NCBI GenBank assembly: GCA_020744425.1
Contig: JAGMUV010000001.1
Coordinates: 6,944,001 to 7,008,000, forward strand
DNA from: Dactylonectria macrodidyma
Lineage: Eukaryota; Ascomycota; Sordariomycetes; Hypocreales; Nectriaceae
Direction of reading: 5' to 3'
DNA length: 64,000 nucleotides
Shown here: in pieces, positions 43,619 through 54,712 of the stretch
Layout: every line of letters begins with the position of its first letter
Position numbering within the stretch: the stretch's first letter is position 1
Made by a program: the position numbers and the translations under genes
The notes under the pieces: model-generated
Told to the model about the DNA's origin: nothing
The model's database searches: none
The model's input: the letters and a program-made list of their open reading frames with translations, nothing else

Positions 43619-44924
43619 GACCAAGATGCTTTTTGGGAGCCTAGCGAAGTTGGAAGATTGGTGCAGTTTGCCTAACACGCAGGTCCTTAGAGCAGGTCAG
43701 ATCGGCTGTAAGGATGCAAACAAGACCATGAAGATATGAAGAGGGGGGCGGAGCTCAGTTGCCGGTCTTATCAGGTCTTATCATAGACTAAGTTACTGCC
43801 TTACCACACCGCCCAGCTTCTAGATCCAAAACTGCCGCTTCGTTATTGACACTGTGAAGAGCTAGGCTTTGCCCAAGCACGGGAGGGCAGAAAACACCAC
43901 ACACCATAGACTAGTACATCACCATATAGTACACCTTTAATGCTAATTTAGTACAGGAGGGACCGGCCCGGTAAGCGGCCCGCCAAAGGAAGCCTAGCGG
44001 AACTATTCTAGCGTAATTAAGCTGGTGAAGAAGTGCTGTTTCTAGGTATTATCGGCAAGATGCCGGACTTAAAGTTGTATCATAACATAAGATCCGTAGC
44101 GTTACTATATATAAGTAAGCCCTAAAGAACAAAAAGAAAAAAAAAGGTAATACTGTACCCCTAACCTCTCTCTCATTAGTCTTAGAAATTAAACTAGGGG
44201 AAGCGGGGTTGGGACTAGGGTCTAAAACGTCTATCTTACGCAGTAGCGTATCGAAGAAAAGCTCACCAGACAGATGGCTGGGCAGCGCACAAGGTCGACT
44301 GCGTTCCTCTACGCAAGGTGGAGGATAGTCGCGCCGCCGTAGCAACGTCCGGCTTCGATCGACCAGCAGCGCCACATTAGATGACAAGATTTCTGCCCCG
44401 CGATCTGCCTTGGGCTGCTCTGCCTCGGCGTCCTCGGATCGACGGAGCAGTGTGCGTGCTTGCGCATCCAGGCAGAAATTGTATCCGGAGGGAACCGGCG
44501 ACAATGGGGCTACAAGGGACGGTGTAAGGTAAAGTTAGCTAGCCGCGTATGAATGGTACAGTACAGAGTAGCCACACCCGCAATATAACCATCCGCAGCT
44601 CGCCATCCTGTGAGACAAGGTACGCCACTTAGTAGTGGAAAGGCAATTTCGGTGGCGGCGCCGATAATCCGATGGCAGCCTGAACGTGACTACGTCACAT
44701 GGGAGATCCAACCAGCGCCCGGTATATAAGACAACAAAGCCCGCATCGGTGGCATCCTTAAGGTAGTTCGCGAGGTTAACGCTGTTCTCTCAACTTCTTC
44801 ACTGGGCGTGTTCCACTGTGGCGTTCAACACATGAAACGAAGCCCTCTGCCCTGAATACGCCTTCCTTAATTCGATCAGCCGTTCATCCCAATCTATGTC
44901 GAGCTCAATGACCGTCGTGGCACC
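43619..44924. other. Intergenic with repeat-like sequence
   Basis: Contains a stretch (about 43900-44510) with low-complexity and GC-rich patches and a minus-strand ORF (44049-44504) of odd composition (LLRRSEDAEAEQPKADRG, runs of Phe) that looks repeat-derived rather than a normal gene. The 200 bases before 44925 look like a promoter. Confidence 0.4.
44723..44730 (+). promoter_or_regulatory. Candidate TATA box for the membrane protein gene
   Basis: TATATAAG lies about 195 bp upstream of ATG 44925, preceded by a CRE-like TACGTCA at about 44691-44697. Spacing allows a leader of ~150 bases. Assignment is by pattern only. Confidence 0.4.
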
Positions 44925-46148
44925 ATGGTAATCAAGCTGCTCATCGCCACCGCTGTTTTCGCAGCCACTACTGTCGCCTACCAATCTAATGAGTACGGCG
45001 GTGTCGGGCCGAATGTTCTCTGCGTCTATCCTCTGTCCGGCCTGTATACTCCTTTTCAACGTATACTTTTCTACCTGCTCCTCTCATATGGCGTCCTGGG
45101 CCGCGGCCAACCATGGCTTGTCGCTGGCGCCCTCGCCAGCGCCATGTCATATAGTGGTGCGGCGGCGATCCATTCTATCCTTCTCGTCAAGATCTCGAGC
45201 CGCCCGTACGACATTGACCTTGATATATATGGTGTTTTTGCTATCACTTCGACAGGCTTCATGCTCGCATGGCCCTTGCTGACTTTGTCAACAACTATGC
45301 GCAGAATCAACAAGGAAGTGCGCATCGTTATTTTCCTGTGGACTTTCTTGATGTTACTTAGCGCCATCCTTGCAGTCAGTACCATTTATGCCAAGGAAAA
45401 GGTTGTGGTAGCTCCAGACTGCCTTCCCCATGAAGAGGCTTTGGCGCTCGCTATATCCGTCTTCCAAATCAAAAATTGCACCTATGCATGTTTCAAGAAC
45501 GAGCACCAGCCCTTCCGCTCTCCTCCCAGTATCTTGGCATGGGCGAACAACACCGATGCGGCGAGCGCCATCAGTGGCGTTTTCGTCCCAACCGCTGCGG
45601 CGTCTCTTTCCACAGTTCTCATCGTCGGGTTTATAGACCTTATTTGGATTCGACGAGGGGATGGGCGTCGCGTTAGCGATTATATCATCCCATCGCCATC
45701 GCCAGTGCTGAAAAAGTTTGAATTGGGCTGGCTTGTTTGCTGGCTTCTGAGACGACTTAGGCGTTTGCCGTCCGCTACAATGTCATCTTGTGGCCCTCAA
45801 AATCGAGACCGTCATTATATCAAGACAACAACTCAATATTTTGTCATCTTTATTTGGTTCAGCATCTTTATCATTAATACCAGTCTGAACGAATATCGAT
45901 TTCGACACTTTCCAAAAAATGAAGAGGAATATGAAGTTGGCCAGTGGGCTCCTTGGGTTTCTGTCTTACTTGTAGTGGCAGCACAGATTATTAGCCACTT
46001 CTCCAAGAATATGTGGAGGAAGAAAAAGTGTGATGAGGAAATTTGTGGGCTTGGCCCGATCCGCTCAAGCACAGGCCAATGGTGTCAGTTGCAGGAGACT
46101 AGATGCAAAACGAGCAGCTCGCGCTTCAAACGGCGGAATTCCTTCTGA
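44925..46148 (+). CDS. Multi-span membrane protein with signal peptide, unknown function
   Basis: A single exon of 407 aa. MVIKLLIATAVFAATTVAYQ is a signal peptide or signal anchor. At least five further hydrophobic spans follow: around residues 45-75, 105-120, 132-152, 207-228 and 297-314, plus one near 335-355. A lumenal or outer loop holds three Cys (DCLPHEEALALAISVFQIKNC, then Y-A-C) and potential N-glycosylation sites (N-C-T, N-N-T-D). The C-terminus is basic and Cys-containing. This layout is common among uncharacterised fungal plasma-membrane proteins; I do not recognise a named family. Its neighbourhood is repeat-rich on the downstream side. Confidence 0.75.
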   Translation: MVIKLLIATAVFAATTVAYQSNEYGGVGPNVLCVYPLSGLYTPFQRILFYLLLSYGVLGRGQPWLVAGALASAMSYSGAAAIHSILLVKISSRPYDIDLDIYGVFAITSTGFMLAWPLLTLSTTMRRINKEVRIVIFLWTFLMLLSAILAVSTIYAKEKVVVAPDCLPHEEALALAISVFQIKNCTYACFKNEHQPFRSPPSILAWANNTDAASAISGVFVPTAAASLSTVLIVGFIDLIWIRRGDGRRVSDYIIPSPSPVLKKFELGWLVCWLLRRLRRLPSATMSSCGPQNRDRHYIKTTTQYFVIFIWFSIFIINTSLNEYRFRHFPKNEEEYEVGQWAPWVSVLLVVAAQIISHFSKNMWRKKKCDEEICGLGPIRSSTGQWCQLQETRCKTSSSRFKRRNSF

Positions 46149-48644
46149 TGGCTTCTATCTGCTCATTTAGTAAAGGTTATCAACTTCGGGGTTTGGTCCA
46201 TGTGTTTGTAGGTCGTTTTTGGGTTCGTTCATGCCCGTAAACAAAAAAAGGGAGGATATCGATCTTTGAGATTTGGGGTTTGTTCGGATCGCCAGGAACA
46301 ATAAAGATCGATAGCTGCACGAAGCCACAACACTTGCGCTGGCCATCCCCCAGTCCTGATATATTCTCACCGCGAAGAAGGGAACGACCGGAGCCGACAA
46401 TAGGTCCAGAAAAGTAAACGACTGGTGATATCACGGGGAACGCCACATCCCCAGACAGAGATCGTGGGGCAATCCTGTTGCTCGTGTCCGAGCTTCTATC
46501 ATCAACTCGCAGAGCTCACGTAGACAGACGCCTGGTAGCTAAGGTCAGGAACTATGAGCGCGGGAATGCAATACCCCAGGGAGCCTTCAACTGGCCCCCG
46601 ACAAGCACTTGGTTCAACCTTCTACGTAAGTGCGTAGGGGTGAACACAGCCCTCCATAAAGAAGTGCATCTCCTGCCGCTTAATAGCTGCAATAATCGGC
46701 TTGCTCTAGAGGCAGACGTTGAGGCTGAAGGAGGCTTGACTGAAGCTGTCGCTGTCGCCGTCGCCTTCCTCGGTACGCAAGAGGGATCGATACTTTGTGG
46801 TGTCGTCATTAAGAGCAAACAGTAGTTCTTCCCGACTCTATGCGGGGGAAGAGTCCCAGCTCGAGAAGCAAGCAAGGCTTTCAGTTGGTTACTTATAGAG
46901 TAGGACCTCTATATACACCCGCCTTCGCTCTATTAAACCAGAAAAGCCAGGGTAAGCAGTTGTTAGAGGTTCCTATTAACCTTAAAGGCATTTATAGTAA
47001 TAGCATAGTAATAAGACCTAGCTTTATAAGCCTATATATACAACTTTTGAGAGTAAAGAGGTAGAAGATACCTCTTTTAGAAATCAATATAAGCTGATTT
47101 TATTAAGCTAAAGAATATATTAGATAAATAAATAAGGGATGCTATTTAGAAGCTAGTGATGCGAAGAGGGTTGGACAGGGGTCCAACGGGGTGGTGAGGA
47201 CCAGGGACCCAACTCCCTAGATCTCAGGGAACGCCTGGGGGATTTTTTTTCAAGCAAGGACATCAGCTTCAACAGCTGTAGAGGAACGGTACCTCTCGGC
47301 AGCCGGATGCGGCCGGACCTTTATTTTCTAGATTATATGACTATCAATTTTATCGCAGATGTCCTGCCCTCTTTCTATTCCTTTCGAATTTAGCTAAAAA
47401 CACCCTTTTTCATGCGAGCCCGACTGGTAGCTTCCTCAATCTTCCGCCCAAGCCCGGATCTACTGCTACAACCTTCATATTTTGAGCCTTGCTATAATCC
47501 GCAGCAGCGATCTATTTTAATTGTAACGGCTGTGCTAGACCGCTGTACCAAGGGGCAAAAGATTGGTCAATAATCGCTGTGATGGCGACTACTGGGCACA
47601 CTAGCTGCTCTTTTAAGCCAATCGCTGTTCCGGAGGACCAGGCCGTAACATTAATAGAGTATCTAATTAGATACTTCTCTAGCTATCCTAAAGAGACTAA
47701 CCTGTTAGCTTTATCTGTGGTGGTGCTGTAAGCAGCCGCGGCCGCCTCTGTTAGAGGCGGCAAGACAGCTTCGGTCGTGATTGGTCTCCCTCGACCGCAG
47801 AGGCATAGCTACCTATTTGGATGTGGTTTCTTCATCACCCACCAAGGCCGTTTCACTAACCACTTCTAAGTTGGCTGTCCGCTCCATCAAAGGCGAGTTA
47901 CGGCTATTATGAAGTTAAAAAAAATATAGTTTTCTTTACATTTTAAGCATTTCTTAAACCTAATCCTTTTATAGCTACTTAAGATTAAACTTTTCTAGCT
48001 TATATAAGCTAGGAAGCTTAAATATTAATAAATATAATGCCTATTAGCTAGCTTTACAAGCTGGGCCCTAATTCTCTTTCCTTCTAGACCTTCTGTAATT
48101 AAAATGGCTATGCCTACTACCCTAAGAACTATCATCAGCTCCACTACCGGCTTTAGTAGCGCTAAAATCAATGACTATCGGACTAGCTGCCAAATGGCAT
48201 TTAGGGATTTTAAGCCTGAGTCAAAACGATACCGCTCCTATTAAATCTCTCTCTTCGCTGACCTTCAAATAGTTAATAACATTACAAATCCGACGGAGAT
48301 TCCAGCTCAATTGGACTGGCTGAGCGACCAAGACGGTGTCAATTTAGCACTGCTTGGCTTGTTACTAGCCACTACAATTATCCCCCCTCTCAGCTGGCGA
48401 ATCCAGGGCAGAATATAATATAATTCAGTAGCTGTCTTTGAAAATGAGAGAAATACGCCTTCAGAACCACGAGACACCTGCCAAAGTAATTACCCGACGG
48501 CTGTTTAAGTGCGTCGGTCAAACGCTACAGGGGGACAGCAGATAGACGTTTGCGCATTTCACCGCGACTAACAGCGATGAGGCCATTAACACTGAACCAT
48601 CATCCAGCTCAATGCACCCGAATCTATCAAGCACGCCTGCCAGA
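46149..48644. mobile_element. TA-rich decayed repeat block, probable RIP-affected transposon remnants
   Basis: From 46900 to 47160 and from 47900 to 48060 the sequence is dominated by TA dinucleotides and A/T runs, alternating with GC-richer islands (47160-47850, 48060-48640). On the plus strand, 48103-48430 still reads as protein-like fragments (for example PAQLDWLSDQDGVNLALLG) broken by stops. No intact transposase or reverse transcriptase was seen and no terminal repeats were identified, so the element class is unknown. The composition is what repeat-induced C-to-T mutation leaves behind. Confidence 0.5.
47741..47761. repeat. Perfect 9-bp inverted repeat (hairpin)
   Basis: GCCGCCTCT, a 3-base loop, then AGAGGCGGC, inside the decayed repeat block. 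GC-rich and perfect although the surroundings are degraded. Confidence 0.85.
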
Positions 48645-50343
48645 TCAGATATGAGGGAACGCCTCTAAACAGCGCCTCAATCGTTTGATCCGTGATGGAT
48701 TGATTTCGTAGACTTCAGGCAGCTGTGTGTCAGCCCAGGAGCTCCCGCCCATCAACTTTACTAAGCCGGGAGCCGCGGTGAAGATGCGTGCCATGCCACT
48801 ATATGTTGGAAACACGATATGGTTAGCCCCGGGCAAGATTGTAGCTCAACTTCGATATTGCAGCATAACTATCAAAACTTACTGTCCGTGGTGACCAGCA
48901 CAAATCCACTGGCCTGGCAGTCCGGGCAACTGCCCGATGAAAGGTACGCCGTCCGCGCTCTAGTGCATTGTCAGCCCATCTTCAAGATGCAGCAGGTCCA
49001 CTATCTACTTGCCAATCCAATGATACCACTCCACTTGTGGCTGTAATCTGCTTCAGAGGTATAACTGCTTGCCCAGCCTGTCAACTGGGACTCCGCAAAA
49101 CTTTTAACAGCCTCGGTCACAGGTTTAAATCCCGGCAAGTCATCATCTGTGCACCTTTCCGGGTGGTCTTGCAACCATTTCTCAAACTCTTGCTGGCCCG
49201 GATTTAGACCGCCGAAGAGAACAGGACCTTGCGTGGTGACTCGGGGGTTGATGCTGAAGAGACCACCATTCGGCAGGAGAACGCCATAGGAGTTGGTGAT
49301 GCCCTTGGATCCTGTAAAGCTAACAGGCGGAATGACCTTGTTACACATGTGAGGCGATGGTGTGATTACTCCACGTAAAGAAGGCTCGAGTGCAGAGCTA
49401 TACGCGTTCGTTGCGTGGACAACGTGTGAGCATTCGACCTCGCCGCGTTCAGTTCCGACAATCCATTTCTCTGCACCTCTTGGAGACTGAACGATGCGGG
49501 TGGCTTTAGTGTGTGTTTGCAGGTTGACGCCTTTCTTCAGGTTCTCGTGCATAATGTGCGCCGAGAGCTTCCAGGGGTGCAAGGTTGATGCAGGCCAGGC
49601 GTAGCACGCTTGTGCATCTTTGATGCGGGACAACTTCACATCTGTCAGCTATTACTCATGGGACCAGTCATGGTGTTCAGAACCTTTACTGCCTCGGTTG
49701 GATCGTGTGTAACCCTGATATGGTCGACCTTGCCGCCGGCCGCCTTGAAACGTTCAAAGTGATTCTTTGCGACATCCGCAACCTCTGGGGTCACTGGGAC
49801 ATCCAGCGTGTCGCCTACCCAAAGATCACAGTCGACGTCGTTTTCACGTACATACGCCACCAATTCAGACCATGTCCGCTGCTCGTTTTGCAGAATCTGG
49901 GTAGGTAGTCAGCTAAGGTGGCTGAAAAGTCAAGTAACTTCGAAACGAACCTTCAGAGCTTGCTGAGTGCCAAATGCTTTCTCGTAGTTGACAAACCCAC
50001 GCCATTGATCAGGCTTGCAGTGGCCAGCGTTCCGGCCGGTCGCCCCAGAGCAGAAGCCTCGAGCCTCCAGAATAAGGACGCTCTTTTCAGCCCAAGTGTC
50101 GACGCAATGTTTCGCGACTAGTGTTCCCGTCATCTGTGGAGAGTTTAAGCCAGGTGTTGGAATCTTCCCAGCTCATGAAGCCAAACTTACGCCCGAACCG
50201 ATGACGACGATGTCTACAGATGTAGGTAACTCCGGTGTCGTGTGATGATTCAGCAGAAGATCGCTCTCGGCATCCTGCAACCAGTGCGATAGCAAGTGGC
50301 CGTCCGGCTTCGGGAAGCCAAAGGACTTCTGGGCGGCGTTCAT
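48645..50343 (-). CDS. DAO-type FAD-dependent oxidoreductase
   Basis: Six exons fit: 50343-50191, 50133-49951, 49896-49690, about 49648-49013, 48959-48883 and 48798-48645, totalling 469 aa. The start MNAAQKSFGFPKPDGHLLSH leads to the dinucleotide-binding strand VDIVVIGSG and then LEARGFCSGATGRNAGHCKP, the FAD loop of D-amino-acid-oxidase-fold enzymes. Later landmarks are ACYAWPASTLHPWKL, HVVHATNAYSS and GLSADGVPFIGQLPGLPGQW, ending with AGHHGHGMARIF. The intron at 49012-48960 uses a GC donor (GCAAGT...CTAG). The splice choice at 49689-49649 is less certain. Fungal members oxidise secondary amines or amino acids. It is divergent from an MFS transporter, a typical uptake-plus-oxidation pairing, and shares CCACCAAT repeats with it in the promoter. 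Confidence 0.88.
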
Positions 50344-50492
50344 GGCGCTTCTGCTGCTCGGGCCTCTAACCGAGTGAATATGCTTGAGATTGAACCGCGT
50401 GGTAATCTAGCTTCTTAGAAAGAGGAGATTAGGTTTTCTTGCAATGATAAAACAGGTTTATAAGGACCATCTCAAGCTCTCGGTCCTCTGCA

Positions 50493-50866
50493 ATTGGTGG
50501 AACGAGCCGGCGAAGGACAATGTCACGAGTCACGACCCGGGATGTGTCCTACGCAAGTGAGCGGCGGTAGCGGCAATGGTGGTTGGGAAGCCGAAGACCT
50601 CAGATTTGCAACAAACAATTGGTTGCCTAATTTGCCTCATGTCGAAGTTTGACTACCCGTAATCCAGTATTTCATCATCCCAACCCAGTATGAGAGGTGG
50701 AAGTTACCACCAATAGAAGCGCGCGTTCTTATCATCCTCGCTCCACCCTGATTGCATCCTTGGTGTGGGGTCTTTGGAAGTGAATGTAATTGGGTAGCTG
50801 TACTTGGTGTATCCATATCCTCTCAAGGTAACTTGGCGTGCTGGAAGTTGCCACCAATGGAGAAGC
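50493..50866. promoter_or_regulatory. CCAAT-containing repeats in a divergent promoter
   Basis: GGAAGTTACCACCAATAGAA (from 50699) and GGAAGTTGCCACCAATGGAG (from 50843) are direct repeats about 144 bp apart, each holding a CCAAT box. A third CCACCAAT occurs on the minus strand at 50493-50500. They lie between the FAD oxidoreductase (minus) and the MFS gene (plus) and could bind the HAP/CBF complex or a pathway-specific regulator. Confidence 0.55.
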
Positions 50867-51033
50867 GTTGCTTTCAGTCGAGGTCATAGCATGACCTGTT
50901 GGAGATATCATATATTTATAAACTAGTATGGAATCGCTTGCTCTTCATTGCCTTTCCCCACACTCTTCATCGATTGGCCCTTAACTATTCCCACAGCTCT
51001 GCTGCCTCCTCTCTACCTATTCCGCGTCTCACT

Positions 51034-52808
51034 ATGTCTTCATCTCTCCCCAATACTGGTGCCGGCAGCAACACCTTGTGGCCCCCAGGTACGGTACGCC
51101 TTGAGGATACAACCGCACCAGCAGAGAGAGCCCTGATTTTACAACCGCAGCCATCTGAGGACCCCAATGATCCACTCAACTGGCCTCAATGGCGGAAGTT
51201 TCTCAACATCGGACTTGTCTGCTTGTATGTTGCCATGGTCGCCGAGTTTATCAACGCTGCGACTCCAACTTGGGGGCCGATGCATGAGCAGCTCGGATTC
51301 AGTTACGAGATATTGAACGACAGTTATGCGGCCGGTTGCGCCTCACTTGCCATTGGCTCCCTAATCCTCATTCCCTTCGCGCTCAAGTTCGGCCGTCGAC
51401 CACTATATCTCTTCAGCACGGTACTCCAGTTTACTCTTAGTATCTGGTCCGCTAAAATGCAAACCGTTGCAGACCTAATGCTCATCAACATACTGCAATG
51501 TCTATTCGGAAGTCTTGCCGAGGTCATTGTGCAAATGACCATCGCCGATGTTTTTTTCGTCCACCAGCGCGGAAGAATGAACGCCATCTATGTTTGGGTC
51601 TGGCTTCTCTCGAGCTATATGGGTAGTCTAATTGCTGGCTTCGTCGCGAAGGGTCAAGGCTGGAGATGGGTTTGGTGGTGGAATGCCATCTTCTTCGGCG
51701 CTACTATCTTCGTCGTCGGCTTTGGATACGAAGAGACAAAGTACTCGCCCTCCTCAGCTTCTTCCATGGCGAACCCGCCGCTAGACACCAAGACTAAACC
51801 TCCCAAAAACTCCAACCACGACAAACCCAGCGATTTGGACCGAAAGTCCACAGATCTTAGAAGAGCCTCTTCTACCAAAGGCGTCACTGACCTAGCGTCG
51901 ATTCCGGCAGTAGAAGAAAGGCAGCCACGCAACATCACTTCCGTTACAATCAACCCCAATATTCCCAGAAAGACCTACTGGGAGAGGCTGGCAATCACTA
52001 CTACCACGTCGTCTTCTGGCGTGCCAAACAGCTCCTTTCTTCGTCACATGTATCAGCCCCTCATACTGCTGGCAACTATCCCCGCCATCGCCTATGCAGC
52101 TCTTGTGTATGGCATCTTGGTGGGGTTGGGAGACGTCATGTCTACTACTCTATCGACCTACTTGACCCAGCCCCCCTACAACTTCACTTCAGATCAGATC
52201 GGTCTCATGAGTCTGCCTCGCATGATCGGCGTCACGATTGGATCCCTGATCATTGGTCCGATGAGCGACTGGTGGATTGTTTGGCTCTCTTGTCGACGCA
52301 ATGGCATTTACGACCCAGAAATGCGCCTTTGGTGTATAATCCCGTTTCTCCCTTTCGTCCCTGCGGGTGCCCTCCTTTTCGGTATCGGCCTGAACAATCA
52401 CCTGTCATGGCCCATCATCGCTGTTGGGCTTGTTTTGTACAATATCGGTGTCACCCCTATCAACAGCCTTATTATAACATACCTGACTGACTCGTATAAA
52501 GAGGTGAGGGAACGTGACTTCTATTTTCGGTAAATCCAGCACTGATAATGAAGCAGGTTATTGGCGATGCGTTAGTGGGTGTGACAGTCGTGCGAAATAC
52601 CTTCAGCACCGCGTTTATCTTTGCTCTTACACCGTGGGTTGCGGCGGTCGGTATCAAATATGTCTTGGTCACCATTCTTCTCATCGCCTGTGCCATTCTC
52701 ATGGTTTTTGGCGTCTTCATTCGATACGGGAAAGCGTTTCGAGAGCGCAGTGCTGAGCGATATCAATACTATGCCGTCCGACAGTATAAAGACAATGTCT
52801 TCACCTGA
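51034..52808 (+). CDS. MFS transporter (DHA1-like)
   Basis: Two exons (51034-52503 and 52557-52808) with a 53-bp intron (GTGAGG...AGCAG) give 573 aa. The N-terminus is cytoplasmic, with the fungal MFS lead-in DPNDPLNWPQWRKFLNI. Twelve spans are likely; the inter-domain loop is long and polar (KYSPSSASSMANPPLDTKTK onward). Motif-A-like FALKFGRRPLY follows TM2, and GPMSDWWIVWLSCRRNG is its second-half counterpart. The last exon supplies TM11-12 (STAFIFALTPWVAAVGIKYV). The first ATG after the leader (MSSSLPNTGAG) was chosen because the upstream open frame has no ATG. Related fungal carriers move drugs, polyamines or small nutrients across the plasma membrane. It is divergent from the FAD oxidoreductase and may import its substrate (inference). 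Confidence 0.92.
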
Positions 52809-53134
52809 GCGCAACTACAGCCGGGGTGTATCTAGTATTTTGTGGGATTTATTCATCGGCTAGTCCAAGGATGACATTCGTTTCCGAGAATAAGAGAAGG
52901 AATCATAGAATGAGAGGCTTAGCCTCGCGAGGCAAATAGCAATACTCTTTTCTTCTAGGCCACTCTTTAGAGCCTTTAGCCACCAGAGTAAACTGTCTTG
53001 TGTAAACTCTCAAGGAATGCACGAAGCATGCTAAAGCTGTATGTCAGCGGCTGTCCGCTCCTTCAGGTGCGAGCTGCACGTCCAATGGTAAATTAAGAAA
53101 TAGTTGGGAAATTAGTCCTGTCTACATTTCGGCT

Positions 53135-53275
53135 AAGTCCTCAAGTGAACTCAAAATAAAACCCCTCGCGCTTCATTTTTTCTAAGAATGAAGCAAGCTG
53201 CTCGTCTCTTCTAGGCTTGCAGCCCAATATGATGCGTCGCTCACATTCTGACCGAGTGTTTTCAGGTTATTGGGC
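53135..53275 (-). pseudogene. Relic of an NLR N-terminal domain
   Basis: The plus-strand text TCCTCAAGTGAACTCAA, then CCCTCGCGCTTCATT, CTAAGAATG and GATGCGTCGCTCACATT follows the order of 36000-36120 in the NLR gene (GTCAAGTGAGCTCAA, CCCTCGAGCTCCATT, CTGAGAATG, GATGCGTCGCTCACATT). Spacing and many bases have changed and no frame is open. It is a short degenerate copy of the same domain in the same orientation. Confidence 0.6.
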
Positions 53276-54165
53276 GTAGAAAGATGAGTGGTTGTTCTAG
53301 TGCCACAATGCTGCGTGTTATCAAGATAAGATAAGCTGCCCACTCTTATCAGAAGTGATCGTGGAAAAGTAAACCCAGTTCCTACTACGGAGTACGTAAC
53401 TTACGTTCACACCGTGGCGACAACATGGTCCCAATACGGAAGATAATAGCTCAGGTACTCGAAATTTTTACTTACGCGCAAATCAAAAAGCAATTATATA
53501 GCCACATTTGGCAGTATGGGACTAAACACAAAAATGAGACCTTGAGGGGATGAATTTTGAGAGAGTTGGGGTTGGGAGAGGAAGAAGTAATCTAAGTTGA
53601 CATAAGAGAATGCATAATCAGGGGCATGAACATGGGCAAATGAGTCAAATAGTCGAGATACAATATCCTTCCACATCAAGATTTGAAGCAGTGATGTCTC
53701 ACATTATAGTGATCGCAGTTGAGTGCAAGTAAGGACGAAATCGTACCGAAACTCAGATTCCATTCATACCAACCGCAACAACCACCCGCATTCCACAATT
53801 TGACTCTATCACTTTGTATATAAAACAAGCATTAAAATTGCTTGTAAGCCAGCCTTTTTAATTTTACGGATTTCTCGCACTCATCACAACGATTGAAGTT
53901 GAATGCCTCCTGAGGGTTCCTTCAAGACACCCCTACCCTACATCTCAACATGGAATAACCACATCCCCAGACTCGTCATCAAGTGGCAAAAACGCACATT
54001 GTGACCTGTTCTAGTGATGAAAGGGGCCCTAGTATTGAGTCGCTATAGTTCTAGCAAGCCTGGTTGTAGCCCCTTAGCACTCAGGTTGTTAGATGATGTG
54101 TTAGAGGTCCATTGTGGGAACAACCTCAACCTCAGAATCATACCACAGTATAATTCAGCTCAGTA

Positions 54166-54712
54166 TTACCCGATTCCATGGATCCCATGTTTACTTTTTT
54201 GGCTCACAAAGACTCCCCGTCTCGACCACAAGCGTTGCACTAGACCCGCCAATATCGTCATCGTCTCGTCCGCTGGGTCGGCATCTATCAGCAGCAAATC
54301 CCAGGTAAACCAATTCGCCGGATCCAGTGTGCCCTGACTAGCGGTTGTCTCCCTGGCTTTCTGCAAGGAGAGAATGCTTGTCGCGAGCCAAAATAGCTGA
54401 CAGATGGGTGCTTGAGGAGTGGATGAGCCAAGACTGATTTGACAAAGCCGGAGAATAGGGATGATGGCGATGTAGCGGACACCGTTGCCAACACACGTAC
54501 CAAGTGGAACCGGACTGACATGCCAAAAAGGCATCCAGGTCTTTGGATAATGTGGACCACTTTTGAACGAGGTCGGGCGAGAACGATGTAACAGACTTTC
54601 CCGCCGTTGTATACGACGTGGGACGGAACAGGGCCCAAGGCGGCCACCACGCATCATGATAGCTGCATAGGCGCATCTCACCAAACCCCTGGGTTATGTG
54701 GATACAGTTCAA
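54166..54712 (-). pseudogene. Decayed ORF of unknown family
   Basis: Minus-strand frames change around 54480. Upstream, one frame reads MRLCSYHDAWWPPWALFRPT and SPDLVQKWSTLSKDLDAFL; downstream another reads YIAIIPILRLCQISLGSST and NWFTWDLLLIDADPADETM. Composition is protein-like and the two halves could be one gene split by a frameshift, perhaps the end of a fungal regulator. Family not recognised. Confidence 0.25.

Noticed and set aside
44049..44504. Minus-strand ORF rich in Arg and Phe as a gene
   Set aside because: Composition and long A/T run look repeat-derived; no recognised domain.
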